From CALEUX01 sp964608615 (GTDB lineage Bacteria; Bacteroidota; Bacteroidia; Bacteroidales; Marinilabiliaceae), in NCBI GenBank assembly GCA_964608615.1, contig CAZSQG010000003.1, forward strand, positions 32,027-96,026: a stretch of DNA of 64,000 nt, written 5' to 3'. This document shows positions 55,167-64,000 of this stretch, piece after piece. A program made the position numbers and the translations under genes. The notes under the pieces were generated by a model. It worked only from the letters and a program-made list of their open reading frames with translations. It was not told the DNA's origin and ran no database searches. The number at the start of each line of letters is the position of its first letter. The stretch's first letter is position 1.

Positions 55167-55396
55167 GAATGGCTAAACTTTTTCAGGATAGAACCACGAA
55201 GATAGCTTTTTTTGAAAAAACTTTGCGATTTATGCAGAGGGTTCGTCACAATAATGAGTACATAAAAATTTGGGGCTCTCCCCTATTTTGCTTTAGCTTA
55301 ACAAACGCATTAATAAAACAGTAAATCATTAAACAAAGTGTTGATGGGAATAAGCCAATAAAGTGATATTTATCCCGTCGCTATTGAGGAATTTTT

Positions 55397-55423
55397 TTTG
55401 TACCGATTGAGGTATTACCTTTG
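55397..55423 (+). promoter_or_regulatory. candidate promoter of rluF
   Basis: TTTG (55397-55400), a 15-base spacer, then TACCTTTG (55416-55423), 30 bases before the ATG. The spacer is slightly short of the usual 17-23. Confidence 0.45.
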
Positions 55424-55452
55424 ACTGGTTGTTGAAATGAAAAGCTTATAAA

Positions 55453-56202
55453 ATGACAGAGGATCAATCAACAAGAATCAACAAATATTTAAGTGAAACA
55501 GGCTATTGTTCGCGAAGAGCTGCCGATAAGCTTATTGCTGAAGGTAAAGTGACTATTAACGGACAGATTCCTGAAATGGGAACTAAAATTGGTCCCAAGG
55601 ATGAAATCAGGGTAAATGGAAAATTAATTTCAAAGCCAAAAGAGAGCCCTGTTTACCTGGCTTTCAATAAACCGGTTGGCATTGTATGTACCACCGATCT
55701 TAAAGCCGAAAAGAATAACATTATTGATTATATTAACTACCCCAAACGTATTTTCCCAATTGGTAGGTTGGATAAAGCCAGTGAGGGCCTTATATTTTTA
55801 ACCAATGATGGCGATATTGTTAACAAAATTTTACGGGCAGGAAACAATCACGAAAAAGAGTATCTGGTAACTGTAAACAAACCCATTGATCTGGATTTTA
55901 TAAAAAGGATGAGTAATGGTATTCCCATATTAAATACCGTTACACAAAAATGCTATGTAGAGCAGATTGGGAATTCCAGTTTTAAAATAATCTTAACGCA
56001 AGGCTTGAACCGGCAAATCCGAAGGATGTGCGATTATTTATCCTTCCAGGTTGTTAAATTAAAGAGGATAAGAATAATGAATATCTCTCTTGACATACCT
56101 GTTGGTAAATGGAGACTTCTAACTAAAAAAGAAATGGATGAAATAAACAGGCTGGTGGCAGACTCATCAAAAACTTTTGAGGACATAAATACAGAGCAAT
56201 AG
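55453..56202 (+). CDS. rluF: 23S rRNA pseudouridine synthase, RluF type
   Basis: A 249-residue enzyme of the RsuA/RluB/E/F family. An S4 RNA-binding domain is at the start (RINKYLSETGYCSRRAADKLI). The catalytic Asp is in GRLDKASEGLIFLTNDG (about residue 103). The closing motif LNRQIRRMCDYLSFQVVKLKRIRI is typical of RluF, which modifies U2604 of 23S rRNA. First gene before the MFS transporter, with a 213-base gap. Confidence 0.9.
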   Translation: MTEDQSTRINKYLSETGYCSRRAADKLIAEGKVTINGQIPEMGTKIGPKDEIRVNGKLISKPKESPVYLAFNKPVGIVCTTDLKAEKNNIIDYINYPKRIFPIGRLDKASEGLIFLTNDGDIVNKILRAGNNHEKEYLVTVNKPIDLDFIKRMSNGIPILNTVTQKCYVEQIGNSSFKIILTQGLNRQIRRMCDYLSFQVVKLKRIRIMNISLDIPVGKWRLLTKKEMDEINRLVADSSKTFEDINTEQ

Positions 56203-56415
56203 AAAGAAAGGAGTGCATAAGACAAGGAGATTGGAAGATCTACATTATCACGCTATTTCTTTTAAATCTTTTTTTCTATTTAGAGCCTGTCAATAAACTA
56301 AGTGTTTGAAATATTAAGTTCAAGGTTTGCGCAACCCGAAAAATGGAGTTTTCTTGCTGACACTATTTCAATTCCTGAGTGTTTATCTATCCATCATTTT
56401 GTCTATTTTTCCCAG

Positions 56416-57612
56416 ATGAATTTTTTCCTACCTTCCATATCCGCCAATATTCCACGATTATATATTATTAAGGTGGCCAAATGGTTTATGCTGACCATGC
56501 CCATTCTGATGTTGTTTTACCTTGATTTCGGCTTAACCAATAAGCAGGCCTTCCAGCTTAAAGCAGTCTATTCGATTGCTATTGTGATTTTTGAAATTCC
56601 TTCAGGTTATATTGCGGATGTACTTGGGCGACGAACGACCCTGATTCTGGGAGCTTTTTTGGGAACCATGGGTTTTGCTTTTTATATAATTGGAAATGGG
56701 TTCTTCTGGTTTATGATTGCTGAAATAACCCTGGGCATTGGACAAAGCTTTATATCAGGCGCCGATTCGGCCCTTTTGTACGACTCATTAAAGTACAACC
56801 AGTTGGAAAATAAATACCTCCGATATGAAGGAATTAATACTTCAATTGGCAATTTTTCGGAAGCATTTGGCGCTATTTTAGGAGGCGCATTGGCCGAAAT
56901 ATCTTTGCGCACGCCCTTCTACTGGCAAACAGGTATCGCTTTTCTGGCCATTCCTGCTGCATTAACACTAGTAGAACCACCATCTGTATCAATACGGCAA
57001 AAACCAGGTATGTCAGATATTGTACGCATTATTAAATATTCGCTTATTACAAACAGACATCTGCGATGGAATCTTGTTTATTCATCTTTAATTGGTGCTA
57101 CAACTCTTACCATGGCTTGGGTATATCAGTTACAATTACACGCTATGGGATATAATGAGTTTAAAATCGGTGCCACAGCTACAGCTCTTAACCTATTGCT
57201 GGGATTTGTGACTTTATGGTCCTACCGTGTTGAAAATTACATGAAACCAAAAACTATTATCCGGATTACCACTTTAATAATAACAGGAGGCTTTGTTGCT
57301 GCAGGTTTATCTAATACCCCGCTGATGTTCTTAATTATACTTATAGGATTCTATTCTGCCCGTGGAATAGCAACACCAGTACTTAAAGATTATATTAACC
57401 GGCTTACAACATCCGATATCAGGGCAACTGTTCTGTCGATACGCAGTTTAATAATCAGAGCTTTTTTTGCCATCATTGCACCATTTTTCGGATGGATGGC
57501 TGATGTTTTGTCCCTTTCACAGGCACTTATAATTATTGGACTGGTTATGATGGTAATAGCAGGTTCTATAATTCATTTGTTTGTTCAATCTGTAGAAAAA
57601 AAGCCTTTATAA
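56416..57612 (+). CDS. major facilitator superfamily transporter
   Basis: The ATG at 56416 is chosen (398 residues); the longer frame starts at GTG and adds a soluble tail of 38 residues without sense. About 12 membrane segments. The loop after helix 2 carries the MFS motif-A-like GYIADVLGRRTT. No acid or charge pattern gives a substrate; relatives are usually annotated as generic permeases or drug exporters. It converges with the PhnP-like gene. Confidence 0.8.
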   Translation: MNFFLPSISANIPRLYIIKVAKWFMLTMPILMLFYLDFGLTNKQAFQLKAVYSIAIVIFEIPSGYIADVLGRRTTLILGAFLGTMGFAFYIIGNGFFWFMIAEITLGIGQSFISGADSALLYDSLKYNQLENKYLRYEGINTSIGNFSEAFGAILGGALAEISLRTPFYWQTGIAFLAIPAALTLVEPPSVSIRQKPGMSDIVRIIKYSLITNRHLRWNLVYSSLIGATTLTMAWVYQLQLHAMGYNEFKIGATATALNLLLGFVTLWSYRVENYMKPKTIIRITTLIITGGFVAAGLSNTPLMFLIILIGFYSARGIATPVLKDYINRLTTSDIRATVLSIRSLIIRAFFAIIAPFFGWMADVLSLSQALIIIGLVMMVIAGSIIHLFVQSVEKKPL

Positions 57613-57633
57613 TAGCTAAGATACAAATCTTTC

Positions 57634-58446
57634 TCATGATGTTAACACTGTAACTCCAGTCTCGTCAATCGAAAAACACAATCCATCATATCCTAATTCA
57701 ATGCCCTCAGGAAGTCTTTTATTTACTTCGTCATGAAGGCCCATCTGATGACTGATATGTGTAATATAGGCTTGTTGGGGCTTCCATTTTTGGATTAACT
57801 CGATGGCTTGCTCCAGGTTAAAGTGAGAAATATGGGGTTTAATACGTAGGCCATCGATAACAATCACTTTTGAGCCAATTATTTTATCAAACTCTGTTTC
57901 CGGAACATAATTTGAGTCGGTGATATAGGTAAAATCTCCTATTCTGAAACCCAATATCGGCAATCGGTGATGCATAACGCGAATTGGAATTATAGGAATA
58001 TCTCCAATATAAAAAGGATTTTCATCAATATCATGCAATACTATTTCCGGTAAGCCCGGATATTTGGATTCTGAAAAGGCATAAGCAAACTCCTGCCTCA
58101 AACTTTCAAGCACATCGGGTTCTCCATAAACATTGGCAGGTGAGCTATTTATCCAGTTAAAAGCCCTGACATCATCCAGCCCGGCCGTATGATCCTTATG
58201 GGCATGTGTAATTAGTATCCCATCCAGATAAAGCGTATTACTGCGGAGCATCTGATACCTGAAATCGGGTCCTGTATCAATTATTATATTTTTACCTTCG
58301 GTTTCAATTAATACAGAAGAACGCAATCGTTTATCTTTTGTATTTGAAGACAGACATACCGGACATTTACAGGCAATCATTGGTACACCAAGCGAAGTTC
58401 CGGTTCCAAGTAAGGTTATTTTGCAAGTCACTTTGTTTATTTTCAT
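57634..58446 (-). CDS. PhnP-like metallo-beta-lactamase fold hydrolase
   Basis: A 270-residue MBL-fold protein. The N-terminal GTGTSLGVPM is followed by ACKCPVC (about 26-32), the Cys cluster of the PhnP subgroup. Metal ligands are in THAHKDHTAGLDDVR (about 79-93), HHRLPILGF, YITDSN and THISHQMGLHD. E. coli PhnP is a 5-phosphoribosyl 1,2-cyclic phosphate phosphodiesterase, but here no phn genes are near, so the physiological substrate is open. Element C lies 24-112 bases upstream in the sense direction. Confidence 0.85.
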   Translation of the reverse strand: MKINKVTCKITLLGTGTSLGVPMIACKCPVCLSSNTKDKRLRSSVLIETEGKNIIIDTGPDFRYQMLRSNTLYLDGILITHAHKDHTAGLDDVRAFNWINSSPANVYGEPDVLESLRQEFAYAFSESKYPGLPEIVLHDIDENPFYIGDIPIIPIRVMHHRLPILGFRIGDFTYITDSNYVPETEFDKIIGSKVIVIDGLRIKPHISHFNLEQAIELIQKWKPQQAYITHISHQMGLHDEVNKRLPEGIELGYDGLCFSIDETGVTVLTS

Positions 58447-58469
58447 CTGTTTATAATTTGATTTTTATA

Positions 58470-58558
58470 AGCCAGATAGCCGGCCCCGATTTATCGGGGG
58501 AACTCGCCAAATAATCTTCCCTCTCTGTGAGTATGACTTTACTCATGGCTCGTTTCAA
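58470..58558 (-). repeat. dispersed leader-type element, copy C
   Basis: On the minus strand it begins TTGAAACGAGCCATGAGTAA and shares with copy B the stem TGAGTA/TACTCA and the block TATTTGGCGAGTTCC. It then has the hairpin CCCCGA-TAAA-TCGGGG and GGCTATCTGGC, as copy A has CCCG...CGGG and GGCTATGTG. It lies in the sense direction just upstream of the PhnP-like gene. Confidence 0.6.
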
Positions 58559-58689
58559 CTTATGAAAGTTTTGTAAAAATAGTAAATACTGCGTAGTGAG
58601 ACTATATAGCAGCTAAAAAAATAGAACAAAAACAAAGAGTGAAAGACAAAAGACTTAATCCTGAGCAAATTCCGCGAAAAATAACCGAG

Positions 58690-59165
58690 AAGATATTATG
58701 TTTAACTTCGTTCAAACCCTTAAACTATAAACCTTATACCTTATCCCGAAGTAAATAAATATCAGGTATCGGGATTCGCTTCGTTAAAACTATAAACCCT
58801 AAACTATAAACCCTATTCCCTATCCCGAAGTAAATAAATATCTGGCATCGGGATTCACTTCGTTCAAACCTAAACTATAAACCCTAAACTATAAACCTTA
58901 TACCCTATCCCGAAGTAAATAAATATCAGGTATCGGGATTCGCTTCNNNNNNNNNNNNNNNNNNNNNNNNNNNNNNNNNNNNNNNNNNNNNNNNNNNNNN
59001 NNNNNNNNNNNNNNNNNNNNNNNNNNNNNNNNNNNNNNNNNNNNNNTAAACCTTATACCCTATCCCGAAGTAAATAAATATCAGGTATCGGGATTCGCTT
59101 CGTTAAAACTATAAACCCTAAACTATAAACCCTAAACTCTAAACTCTAAACCTTATACCCTTTTA
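58690..59165. repeat. tandem repeat block, about 80-86-bp units
   Basis: Four visible copies of a 43-base core (beginning ATCCCGAAGTAAATAAATAT, positions 58743, 58821, 58907 and 59061) are separated by runs of AAACTATAAACCCT-like sequence. The core can fold as TCCCGA/TCGGGA or alternatively as CGAAG/CTTCG. The true copy number is unknown because the scaffold gap lies inside the block. The gene-free region between the PhnP-like gene and mtaB is otherwise empty. Confidence 0.8.
58947..59046. other. scaffold gap of 100 N
   Basis: Exactly 100 N, the usual size for a gap of unknown length. It sits in the tandem repeat, where short-read assembly fails. Confidence 0.97.
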
Positions 59166-59175
59166 CTATTTTCTC

Positions 59176-60423
59176 TTATTCAAAATCCTTAACCCGGGCC
59201 TTTACCACCTCAAAACGGTTAATCTTTTTATTATCCGAATCAAAATGCATGGGTACAAAATAATCGTTATAACCATAGGCTATCCCATTTTCACATTTCT
59301 CAACCAGAATGCGTTGTTGGGTATTGTCAAACAAAGCACGATAATCAGATGTTAGTTTATGAGACAGATTATGTAATTGTTTACTGCGTTCGGTCTTTAT
59401 CTTATCCGGAATATGATCGGGCATGCCCTGTGCCTTCGTACCTTGCCGTACCGAATATTTAAAGATGTGCATATGGCCAAAGCCAACTTTTTGGGCTAAA
59501 GCCATGGTTTCGCCAAATTCTTCATCTGTTTCACCTGGAAAACCAACAATAATATCTGTTGTGAAATTAAACAGGGGATCTTTGGTCCGTACTTTTTCTA
59601 CAATATTCAAAAAATCACTCACTGTGTAAAAACGCCGCATTTGTAACAGAATGCGCTCCGAACCACTTTGAAGACACAAATGCAAGTGTGGTGCCAACTT
59701 TGGATGCCCTATGAGACTAAAAAAATGATCGTCGAACTTATCAGGTTCAATAGATGAGATGCGTACCCGAAAATCGCCTTCCTGATTAAGAATTTTCTCG
59801 AGCAATCCCGAAAAACCCACACCATCATTGTCGTACCGACTGATATTAACGCCCGTTAAGACAATCTCTTTGGCACCTTTCTCAATAACTTCGCGAATAT
59901 TAGTCAGAACCTTATCAACAGGCCGACTAATTGCTTGGCCACGAACAAACGGGATGATGCAATATGAACAAAAATTATCACACCCATCCTGAATCTTAAT
60001 AAGGCTGCGGGTGTGGAACATTTCAGTAAACGACTGATAACTGAATAAATCTAAATCCTTATGCGATAATTCTGCAATATCAGTCTTTAATAATGCATCT
60101 ATTCTATGAAAAATGCCACTCTTACCATTGTTATCTATTATTGTAGCTTCAGGAAATTTATTTTGAAGCTGGTCTTTATGGCTTTCAACCATACAGCCGG
60201 TAATCACCATATGTGCATTAGGATTGATACGTCTGGCATGACTGATAACATAACGTGATTTCTGGTTGCTTTGGTTGGTTACAGTGCAAGTATTTACCAC
60301 CACCACATCGGCCCCCTCCTCCAGAGTTGATACCTCATAACCATTATCCAAAAACTGTGCGGCCAATGCATCAGTCTCATACTGATTTAAACGACAACCT
60401 AATGTTTTAAATGCTATTTTCAT
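59176..60423 (-). CDS. mtaB: tRNA (N6-threonylcarbamoyladenosine(37)-C2)-methylthiotransferase
   Basis: A 415-residue radical SAM methylthiotransferase. The N-terminal domain has TLGCRLNQYETDAL and VVVNTCTVTNQSNQKSR with two cluster Cys, plus ITGCMVE; the radical SAM motif is CDNFCSYC (about 146-153). The CRLNQYE-type start fits MtaB rather than MiaB (CQMN) or RimO (CSKN). MtaB finishes the ms2t6A modification at tRNA position 37. It is the second such enzyme in the window, with rimO. Confidence 0.93.
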   Translation of the reverse strand: MKIAFKTLGCRLNQYETDALAAQFLDNGYEVSTLEEGADVVVVNTCTVTNQSNQKSRYVISHARRINPNAHMVITGCMVESHKDQLQNKFPEATIIDNNGKSGIFHRIDALLKTDIAELSHKDLDLFSYQSFTEMFHTRSLIKIQDGCDNFCSYCIIPFVRGQAISRPVDKVLTNIREVIEKGAKEIVLTGVNISRYDNDGVGFSGLLEKILNQEGDFRVRISSIEPDKFDDHFFSLIGHPKLAPHLHLCLQSGSERILLQMRRFYTVSDFLNIVEKVRTKDPLFNFTTDIIVGFPGETDEEFGETMALAQKVGFGHMHIFKYSVRQGTKAQGMPDHIPDKIKTERSKQLHNLSHKLTSDYRALFDNTQQRILVEKCENGIAYGYNDYFVPMHFDSDNKKINRFEVVKARVKDFE

Positions 60424-61082
60424 TAAAAGTGTTTGTCCATGAATTACGCGAATAAAATCTCGTAAATCTTATTATTATTTAATCATTCTTTTTAAGAGCT
60501 TCTTTCGTTCCGCTCCCATTGGTGTATTTCAAACCTGCAAATTTAATCAATTAAATCGTACTTTCTGAACTCAAAATAAATCCTAGTTGAGTTTATACCT
60601 TCTAATGGTTAATTTATCTATTCATCTTGTAGTAGTATTGCGGATAAGGCAAATGACAAACAAATTAACAAATCTAAAGATGCGATTAGAGCAAAATATA
60701 TTGATATAAACGATGCGTTTAAGTGAAAATTCAATTTGTTTACCCTTCTTGCCTAACAATGCTTAAATCCGGTAAATTGTTTTGCGCCACAACAGATAAA
60801 TTCTATTTGTAAACATTCTCGATTAAAAGAAACTATATCAGTGGCCAAGGTTTTATTGTCATAAAAAAACACACTTTAGAAACCAAATACAATACAGATA
60901 TTAAAAGGATTAACCCAAATGCGACTAACTTATATTACAGATTATATGTTATTTAAGTAATTAATCAACAAACTAATGATACAGACATTTAGTAATTTAA
61001 AAGTTACCACGCAATTCATGTTAATAAGGAATTGCCATAGATAAATTATTAAAATTAGCGTAAAACCAATACCTATTTCCCG
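60424..61082. other. long intergenic region before the first DEAD-box gene
   Basis: About 660 AT-rich bases with no recognised gene, RNA or repeat. It should hold the promoter region of mtaB (a TAAATTTG box on the minus strand at 60538-60545 is a weak candidate). Confidence 0.4.
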
Positions 61083-61090
61083 TACATTTG
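61083..61090 (+). promoter_or_regulatory. candidate -7 promoter element of the RhlE-like gene
   Basis: TACATTTG matches TAnnTTTG and lies 27 bases before the ATG at 61117. No TTG at -33 is evident. Confidence 0.4.
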
Positions 61091-61116
61091 TGCATTATTT
61101 TGAAAAATACTTACTT

Positions 61117-62262
61117 ATGCTGTTTTCTTCTTTAGGTTTATCCGAAGCTTTATTAAAAAACCTTAACAATCTGAATTATACCGAAACCTACCCAATACAG
61201 GAGGAGGCGATACCGGCCATAATTCAAAAAAAAGATGTACTGGGAATCGCCAAAACTGGTGCAGGAAAAACGGCTAGTTATGTATTGCCCCTGTTGATGA
61301 ACCAACAAGAAATAAAGGATCCCAAAAGCCGTCATATTAATGTATTGGTTTTGGTACCAACCCGCGAACTGGCCATTCAAGTATTGGAGGTTTTTAAGCT
61401 CTTTAGTCAGGGTATTTCGGAGCCCATAAAAACACAGGCAGTGTATGGAGGTGTTGCCATTAATCCTCAAATGAAAGGCTTGCTGGGTGTGAAAATTTTA
61501 GTGGCTACTCCCGGACGCTTATTGGAGTTGCTCGATGCTAATGCAGTTCATATATCTGACATTAAAACCCTGGTGCTTGATGAAGCCGATAAGATGCTTA
61601 ATATGGGTTTCAAGGACGAGATGGATCGCATATTTGCTCAACTGCCCAAGAAACGTCAAAACCTATTGTTTTCGGCTACCCTAAGCGAGGATATCCAAAA
61701 TATTAAACAGCTTTTATTGCACGATCCTCTGATAATTAATATCGATGAGAAGAAAGATTCCATTGATCTTATCAAACAGGTGGCCTATTTTGTGGCTGAT
61801 GAGAAGAAAGGACCATTGCTTAGATATATTATTCAAAGCAAGAAGATGAATCAGGTTTTGATATTTACTTCGTCCATTCAAAAGGCCGATCAGGTGGCTA
61901 ACAAACTTCGGAATAACGGAATTGAGGCGCGTCCTATTCATAGTAAAAAAAGTCAGGGAGCCAGAACTGATTTACTCACAAAATTCAAATACGGAAAACT
62001 ACGCGTATTGGTAGCTACGGATTTGCTGGCTCGTGGTATTGATATCGAGTTTTTACCCTATGTGATCAATTACGAGCTCCCTCGTTCACCTAAAGACTTC
62101 ATTCACCGAATTGGGCGTACGGGTCGTGCTGAATCGCCTGGTGAGGCAATTTCGTTGATTACACCCGATGAAGAGCACCATTTTAAGATCATTCAAAAGA
62201 AAATGGGAAAATGGGTGACCCGAATAGATGGAAATGAGATTTTAAATAACAATGAACAATAA
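61117..62262 (+). CDS. DEAD-box RNA helicase, RhlE-like
   Basis: The ATG at 61117 is chosen (381 residues); the longer frame starts at GTG within the promoter. The helicase core is complete: Q motif (YTETYPIQEEAIPA), Walker A AKTGAGKTAS, motif Ib TPGRLLE, DEAD box VLDEADKML, SAT motif in LFSATLSED, and the C-terminal domain with ATDLLARGIDIEFL and HRIGRTGRAESPGEA. There is little C-terminal extension, as in short RhlE forms. Such helicases remodel RNA, including rRNA, often in the cold. It is followed by a second helicase gene. Confidence 0.92.
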   Translation: MLFSSLGLSEALLKNLNNLNYTETYPIQEEAIPAIIQKKDVLGIAKTGAGKTASYVLPLLMNQQEIKDPKSRHINVLVLVPTRELAIQVLEVFKLFSQGISEPIKTQAVYGGVAINPQMKGLLGVKILVATPGRLLELLDANAVHISDIKTLVLDEADKMLNMGFKDEMDRIFAQLPKKRQNLLFSATLSEDIQNIKQLLLHDPLIINIDEKKDSIDLIKQVAYFVADEKKGPLLRYIIQSKKMNQVLIFTSSIQKADQVANKLRNNGIEARPIHSKKSQGARTDLLTKFKYGKLRVLVATDLLARGIDIEFLPYVINYELPRSPKDFIHRIGRTGRAESPGEAISLITPDEEHHFKIIQKKMGKWVTRIDGNEILNNNEQ

Positions 62263-62534
62263 TTAAGGTTATTCAGTCAGGTTGCAATTAATTTTACAAT
62301 ATCCCTCTGCTCACGCCTTGTTACCTTTGCAAAGTGTGAACTACTTATCTTTCTATAAACCACACCACCTAGAGACACAGTGTAACCACCGAGTACCGTA
62401 AAAGTGCTAAAAACTGCTAGAGAGCAACCATAGAGCGCCAAAAGAGCGGTATAGAATTTTAATAAATTAGAGTTCAAGTTTGGATGTATTTCACTCTTCC
62501 CCATTATTCATAACTCATCACAATAATATATACT
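62263..62534. other. intergenic region between the two helicase genes
   Basis: It contains imperfectly repeated ACCACC-GAG-type sequence around 62365-62400, in the style of degenerate intergenic repeats. A minus-strand frame at 62277-62504 starts with ATG but shows no family and is probably not a gene. Confidence 0.4.
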
Positions 62535-62542
62535 TACCTTTG
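62535..62542 (+). promoter_or_regulatory. candidate -7 promoter element, possibly leaderless
   Basis: TACCTTTG ends four bases before the ATG at 62547. By the usual spacing transcription would start at or next to the A of the ATG, giving a leaderless mRNA. No -33 TTG is seen. Confidence 0.35.
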
Positions 62543-62546
62543 CGGA

Positions 62547-63899
62547 ATGTTAAAAACCACGAAAAATAAGCAGGAAAATACCTTAAGCGAGCTTGCTAGT
62601 TCGGTTCTCAATAAATTTGAAATAACAGCACTGAGCCCCATGCAGGAGGAGGCGAGTATATCCATTAAGTCGAAATCGGATGTAGTATTACTTTCGCCCA
62701 CAGGAACGGGGAAAACTCTGGCCTTTCTGTTACCTTTGATTGAGTCGCTTGATGCTAACTGTCAGGAGATACAAATTCTTATATTGGTTCCGTCGCGCGA
62801 ATTGGCCCTGCAAATTGAGCAGGTAACCCGTAAAATGGGATCAGGTTATAAGGTAAATGCTGTATATGGCGGTAGAGCTGGCACAATGGATAAGATTGAT
62901 CTAAAGCATCGACCTGCAATTCTTATTGGCACACCCGGACGAATAGCCGATAGATTAAGAAGGGATAACTTTTCTTTGGAACATATTAAAACTCTGGTGC
63001 TTGATGAATTTGATAAATCGCTGGAAGTTGGCTTTGAGAAAGAAATGATTGAGATTGTTGATGCACTCCCTAATGTTCAAAAGAGAATACTTACATCAGC
63101 CACCAGCGATGCCAAAATACCAACTTTTGTGGGTTTACAAAACCCTGATTTTATCGACTACCTCAAGGAGGGTGTTTCGCAGCTTACCATAAAAACCATC
63201 CTTTCGCCCGATAAAGACAAACTGGAATCCTTGGTTAAAACCCTTGCTTTTATTGGTCACCAGCCGGGAATTGTTTTCTGTAGTTTTAAAGACTCCCTCG
63301 AGCGAGTTAGCAATCATCTTACAGAGCATAACATTGAACATGGGTGCTTTCATGGGGGCATGGAACAAATCGACAGGGAACGGGTACTCATTAAATTCCG
63401 GAATGGCACTCATAAACTCCTTGTTGCTACTGATTTGGCAGCACGTGGCCTTGATATACCCGAAATAAAATTTATTCTGCATTATCATTTGCCACTGCGC
63501 AATAAAGAATTCACCCATCGCAACGGACGAACGGCGCGTATGAACCGTGATGGGATAGCTTATATTTTGCATTGGGAAGGAGATAATCTCCCCTCTTTTA
63601 TTAAGGATATTAAGCCGGAGAGTATCGCTGTGAGCGAGCTGCAAAAATCCAATCTGCCTTGTCCCATTCAATGGAAAACTGTTTACATTACTGGAGGCCG
63701 ACGCGATAAAATTTCAAAAGGAGATATAGCGGGTTTATTCTTGAAACAGGGCAAACTGCATCAAAAACAATTAGGAGCTATTGAACTCTGTCAAGATTGG
63801 GCTTATGTGGGTGTACATGCCGAAATAGCTGAACAGCTTATCGAAAGGACCAACAATAGCAAACTTAAAAAAAAGAAGGTGAGGATTAGTCTTATTTAG
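62547..63899 (+). CDS. DEAD-box helicase of the DbpA type (DEFD box)
   Basis: A 450-residue helicase. Motifs: Q region LSPMQEEASISI, Walker A SPTGTGKTLAF, motif Ib GTPGRIADRL, DEFD instead of DEAD (VLDEFDKSLE), SAT region TSATSDAK, and ATDLAARGLDIPE and HRNGRTARMNRDG. The C-terminal about 80 residues (WKTVYITGGRRDKISKGDIAG...) match the DbpA RNA-binding domain, which recognises 23S rRNA in E. coli. DEFD is a known variant in Bacteroidota. Probably acts in large-subunit assembly. Confidence 0.9.
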   Translation: MLKTTKNKQENTLSELASSVLNKFEITALSPMQEEASISIKSKSDVVLLSPTGTGKTLAFLLPLIESLDANCQEIQILILVPSRELALQIEQVTRKMGSGYKVNAVYGGRAGTMDKIDLKHRPAILIGTPGRIADRLRRDNFSLEHIKTLVLDEFDKSLEVGFEKEMIEIVDALPNVQKRILTSATSDAKIPTFVGLQNPDFIDYLKEGVSQLTIKTILSPDKDKLESLVKTLAFIGHQPGIVFCSFKDSLERVSNHLTEHNIEHGCFHGGMEQIDRERVLIKFRNGTHKLLVATDLAARGLDIPEIKFILHYHLPLRNKEFTHRNGRTARMNRDGIAYILHWEGDNLPSFIKDIKPESIAVSELQKSNLPCPIQWKTVYITGGRRDKISKGDIAGLFLKQGKLHQKQLGAIELCQDWAYVGVHAEIAEQLIERTNNSKLKKKKVRISLI

Positions 63900-64000
63900 T
63901 TACATTATAATCAGTTACCGCAGTCTTAATAACAGTGCGCAAAAACACAGATGGTATGACACTCTGAGCGCAACGAAGACAATGAATCCATTCTTAACAC
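63900..64000. other. unresolved sequence at window end
   Basis: The last 101 bases after the helicase stop codon contain no recognised feature. Confidence 0.4.

Noticed and set aside
56302..56415. GTG start for the MFS transporter
   Set aside because: It adds a soluble tail without sense before the first membrane helix; the ATG at 56416 is better.
58690..59165. Tandem repeats as a CRISPR array or telomere-like sequence
   Set aside because: Spacers are themselves repetitive, there are no cas genes, and the AAACCCT-like runs are irregular; the block is a satellite-type repeat.
61090..61116. GTG start for the RhlE-like helicase
   Set aside because: It is inside the predicted promoter; the ATG at 61117 fits the helicase N-terminus.
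62277..62504. 75-codon frame on the minus strand
   Set aside because: No family, low-complexity relation to intergenic repeats, and no conserved context.

Overview
The window is an AT-rich chromosomal segment from a Bacteroidota bacterium, most like the Marinilabiliales/Bacteroidales branch. The evidence is family content: a fused alpha-beta 2-oxoacid dehydrogenase E1, DUF4295 beside rpmG and rpmB, DUF4105, DUF6913 after ligA, COG3014 after an LpoB-like lipoprotein, a DEFD-type DbpA helicase and a eukaryote-like NADP-isocitrate dehydrogenase. Several promoters also fit the Bacteroidota pattern TTG-N17-23-TAnnTTTG. It is draft sequence: there is a 10-N gap inside cinA (27551-27560) and a 100-N scaffold gap inside a tandem repeat (58947-59046).

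Layout. 1-6.6 kb: tail of a probable gyrA, a secreted TPR protein, a class C beta-lactamase-like serine hydrolase, a DUF4105 membrane protein, an orphan reading frame and an unrecognised 378-residue protein preceded by helically phased CTTAAT repeats. 6.7-10.2 kb: pyrK-pyrD, an XRE regulator and about 1.2 kb without genes; near-perfect TTTACATATGTAAA palindromes occur only in this neighbourhood and overlap both the pyrK and the XRE promoter regions. 10.2-14.3 kb: a 2-oxoacid dehydrogenase E2-E1 cluster with an atypical flavodoxin. 14.7-25.2 kb: a divergent tryptophanase-family lyase, plsC, icd, dnaX with a strong programmed-frameshift signature, a Na/Pi cotransporter, a META lipoprotein, rimO and ftsY. 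25.5-33.7 kb: DUF4295-rpmG-rpmB, cinA, a Ste24-type protease, lgt and secA. 33.8-41 kb: a rhomboid protease, threonine aldolase, a secreted protein, a universal stress protein and a RelA/SpoT enzyme whose hydrolase motif is lost. 41.4-48.5 kb: a YtxH/holin-like envelope triad, ligA-DUF6913, LpoB-like and COG3014 lipoproteins, and an IMPACT-family protein. 49-64 kb: a SNF2 helicase, mntP, tRNA-Lys(CTT), topB, rluF, an MFS transporter, a PhnP-like hydrolase, a tandem repeat block, mtaB and two DEAD-box helicases.

Most genes are housekeeping: nucleotide synthesis, replication and repair, translation and RNA modification, protein export and lipoprotein processing, and central carbon metabolism. 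No prophage, insertion sequence, CRISPR array or defence island was seen. The less ordinary signals are: the dnaX A10 frameshift site; the palindrome set that suggests an XRE regulon including pyrimidine synthesis; a dispersed 75-90-bp structured element found four times upstream of unrelated genes; the phased CTTAAT array; the folded tandem repeat; and enzymes with altered key residues (tryptophanase-like lyase, flavodoxin, RelA).
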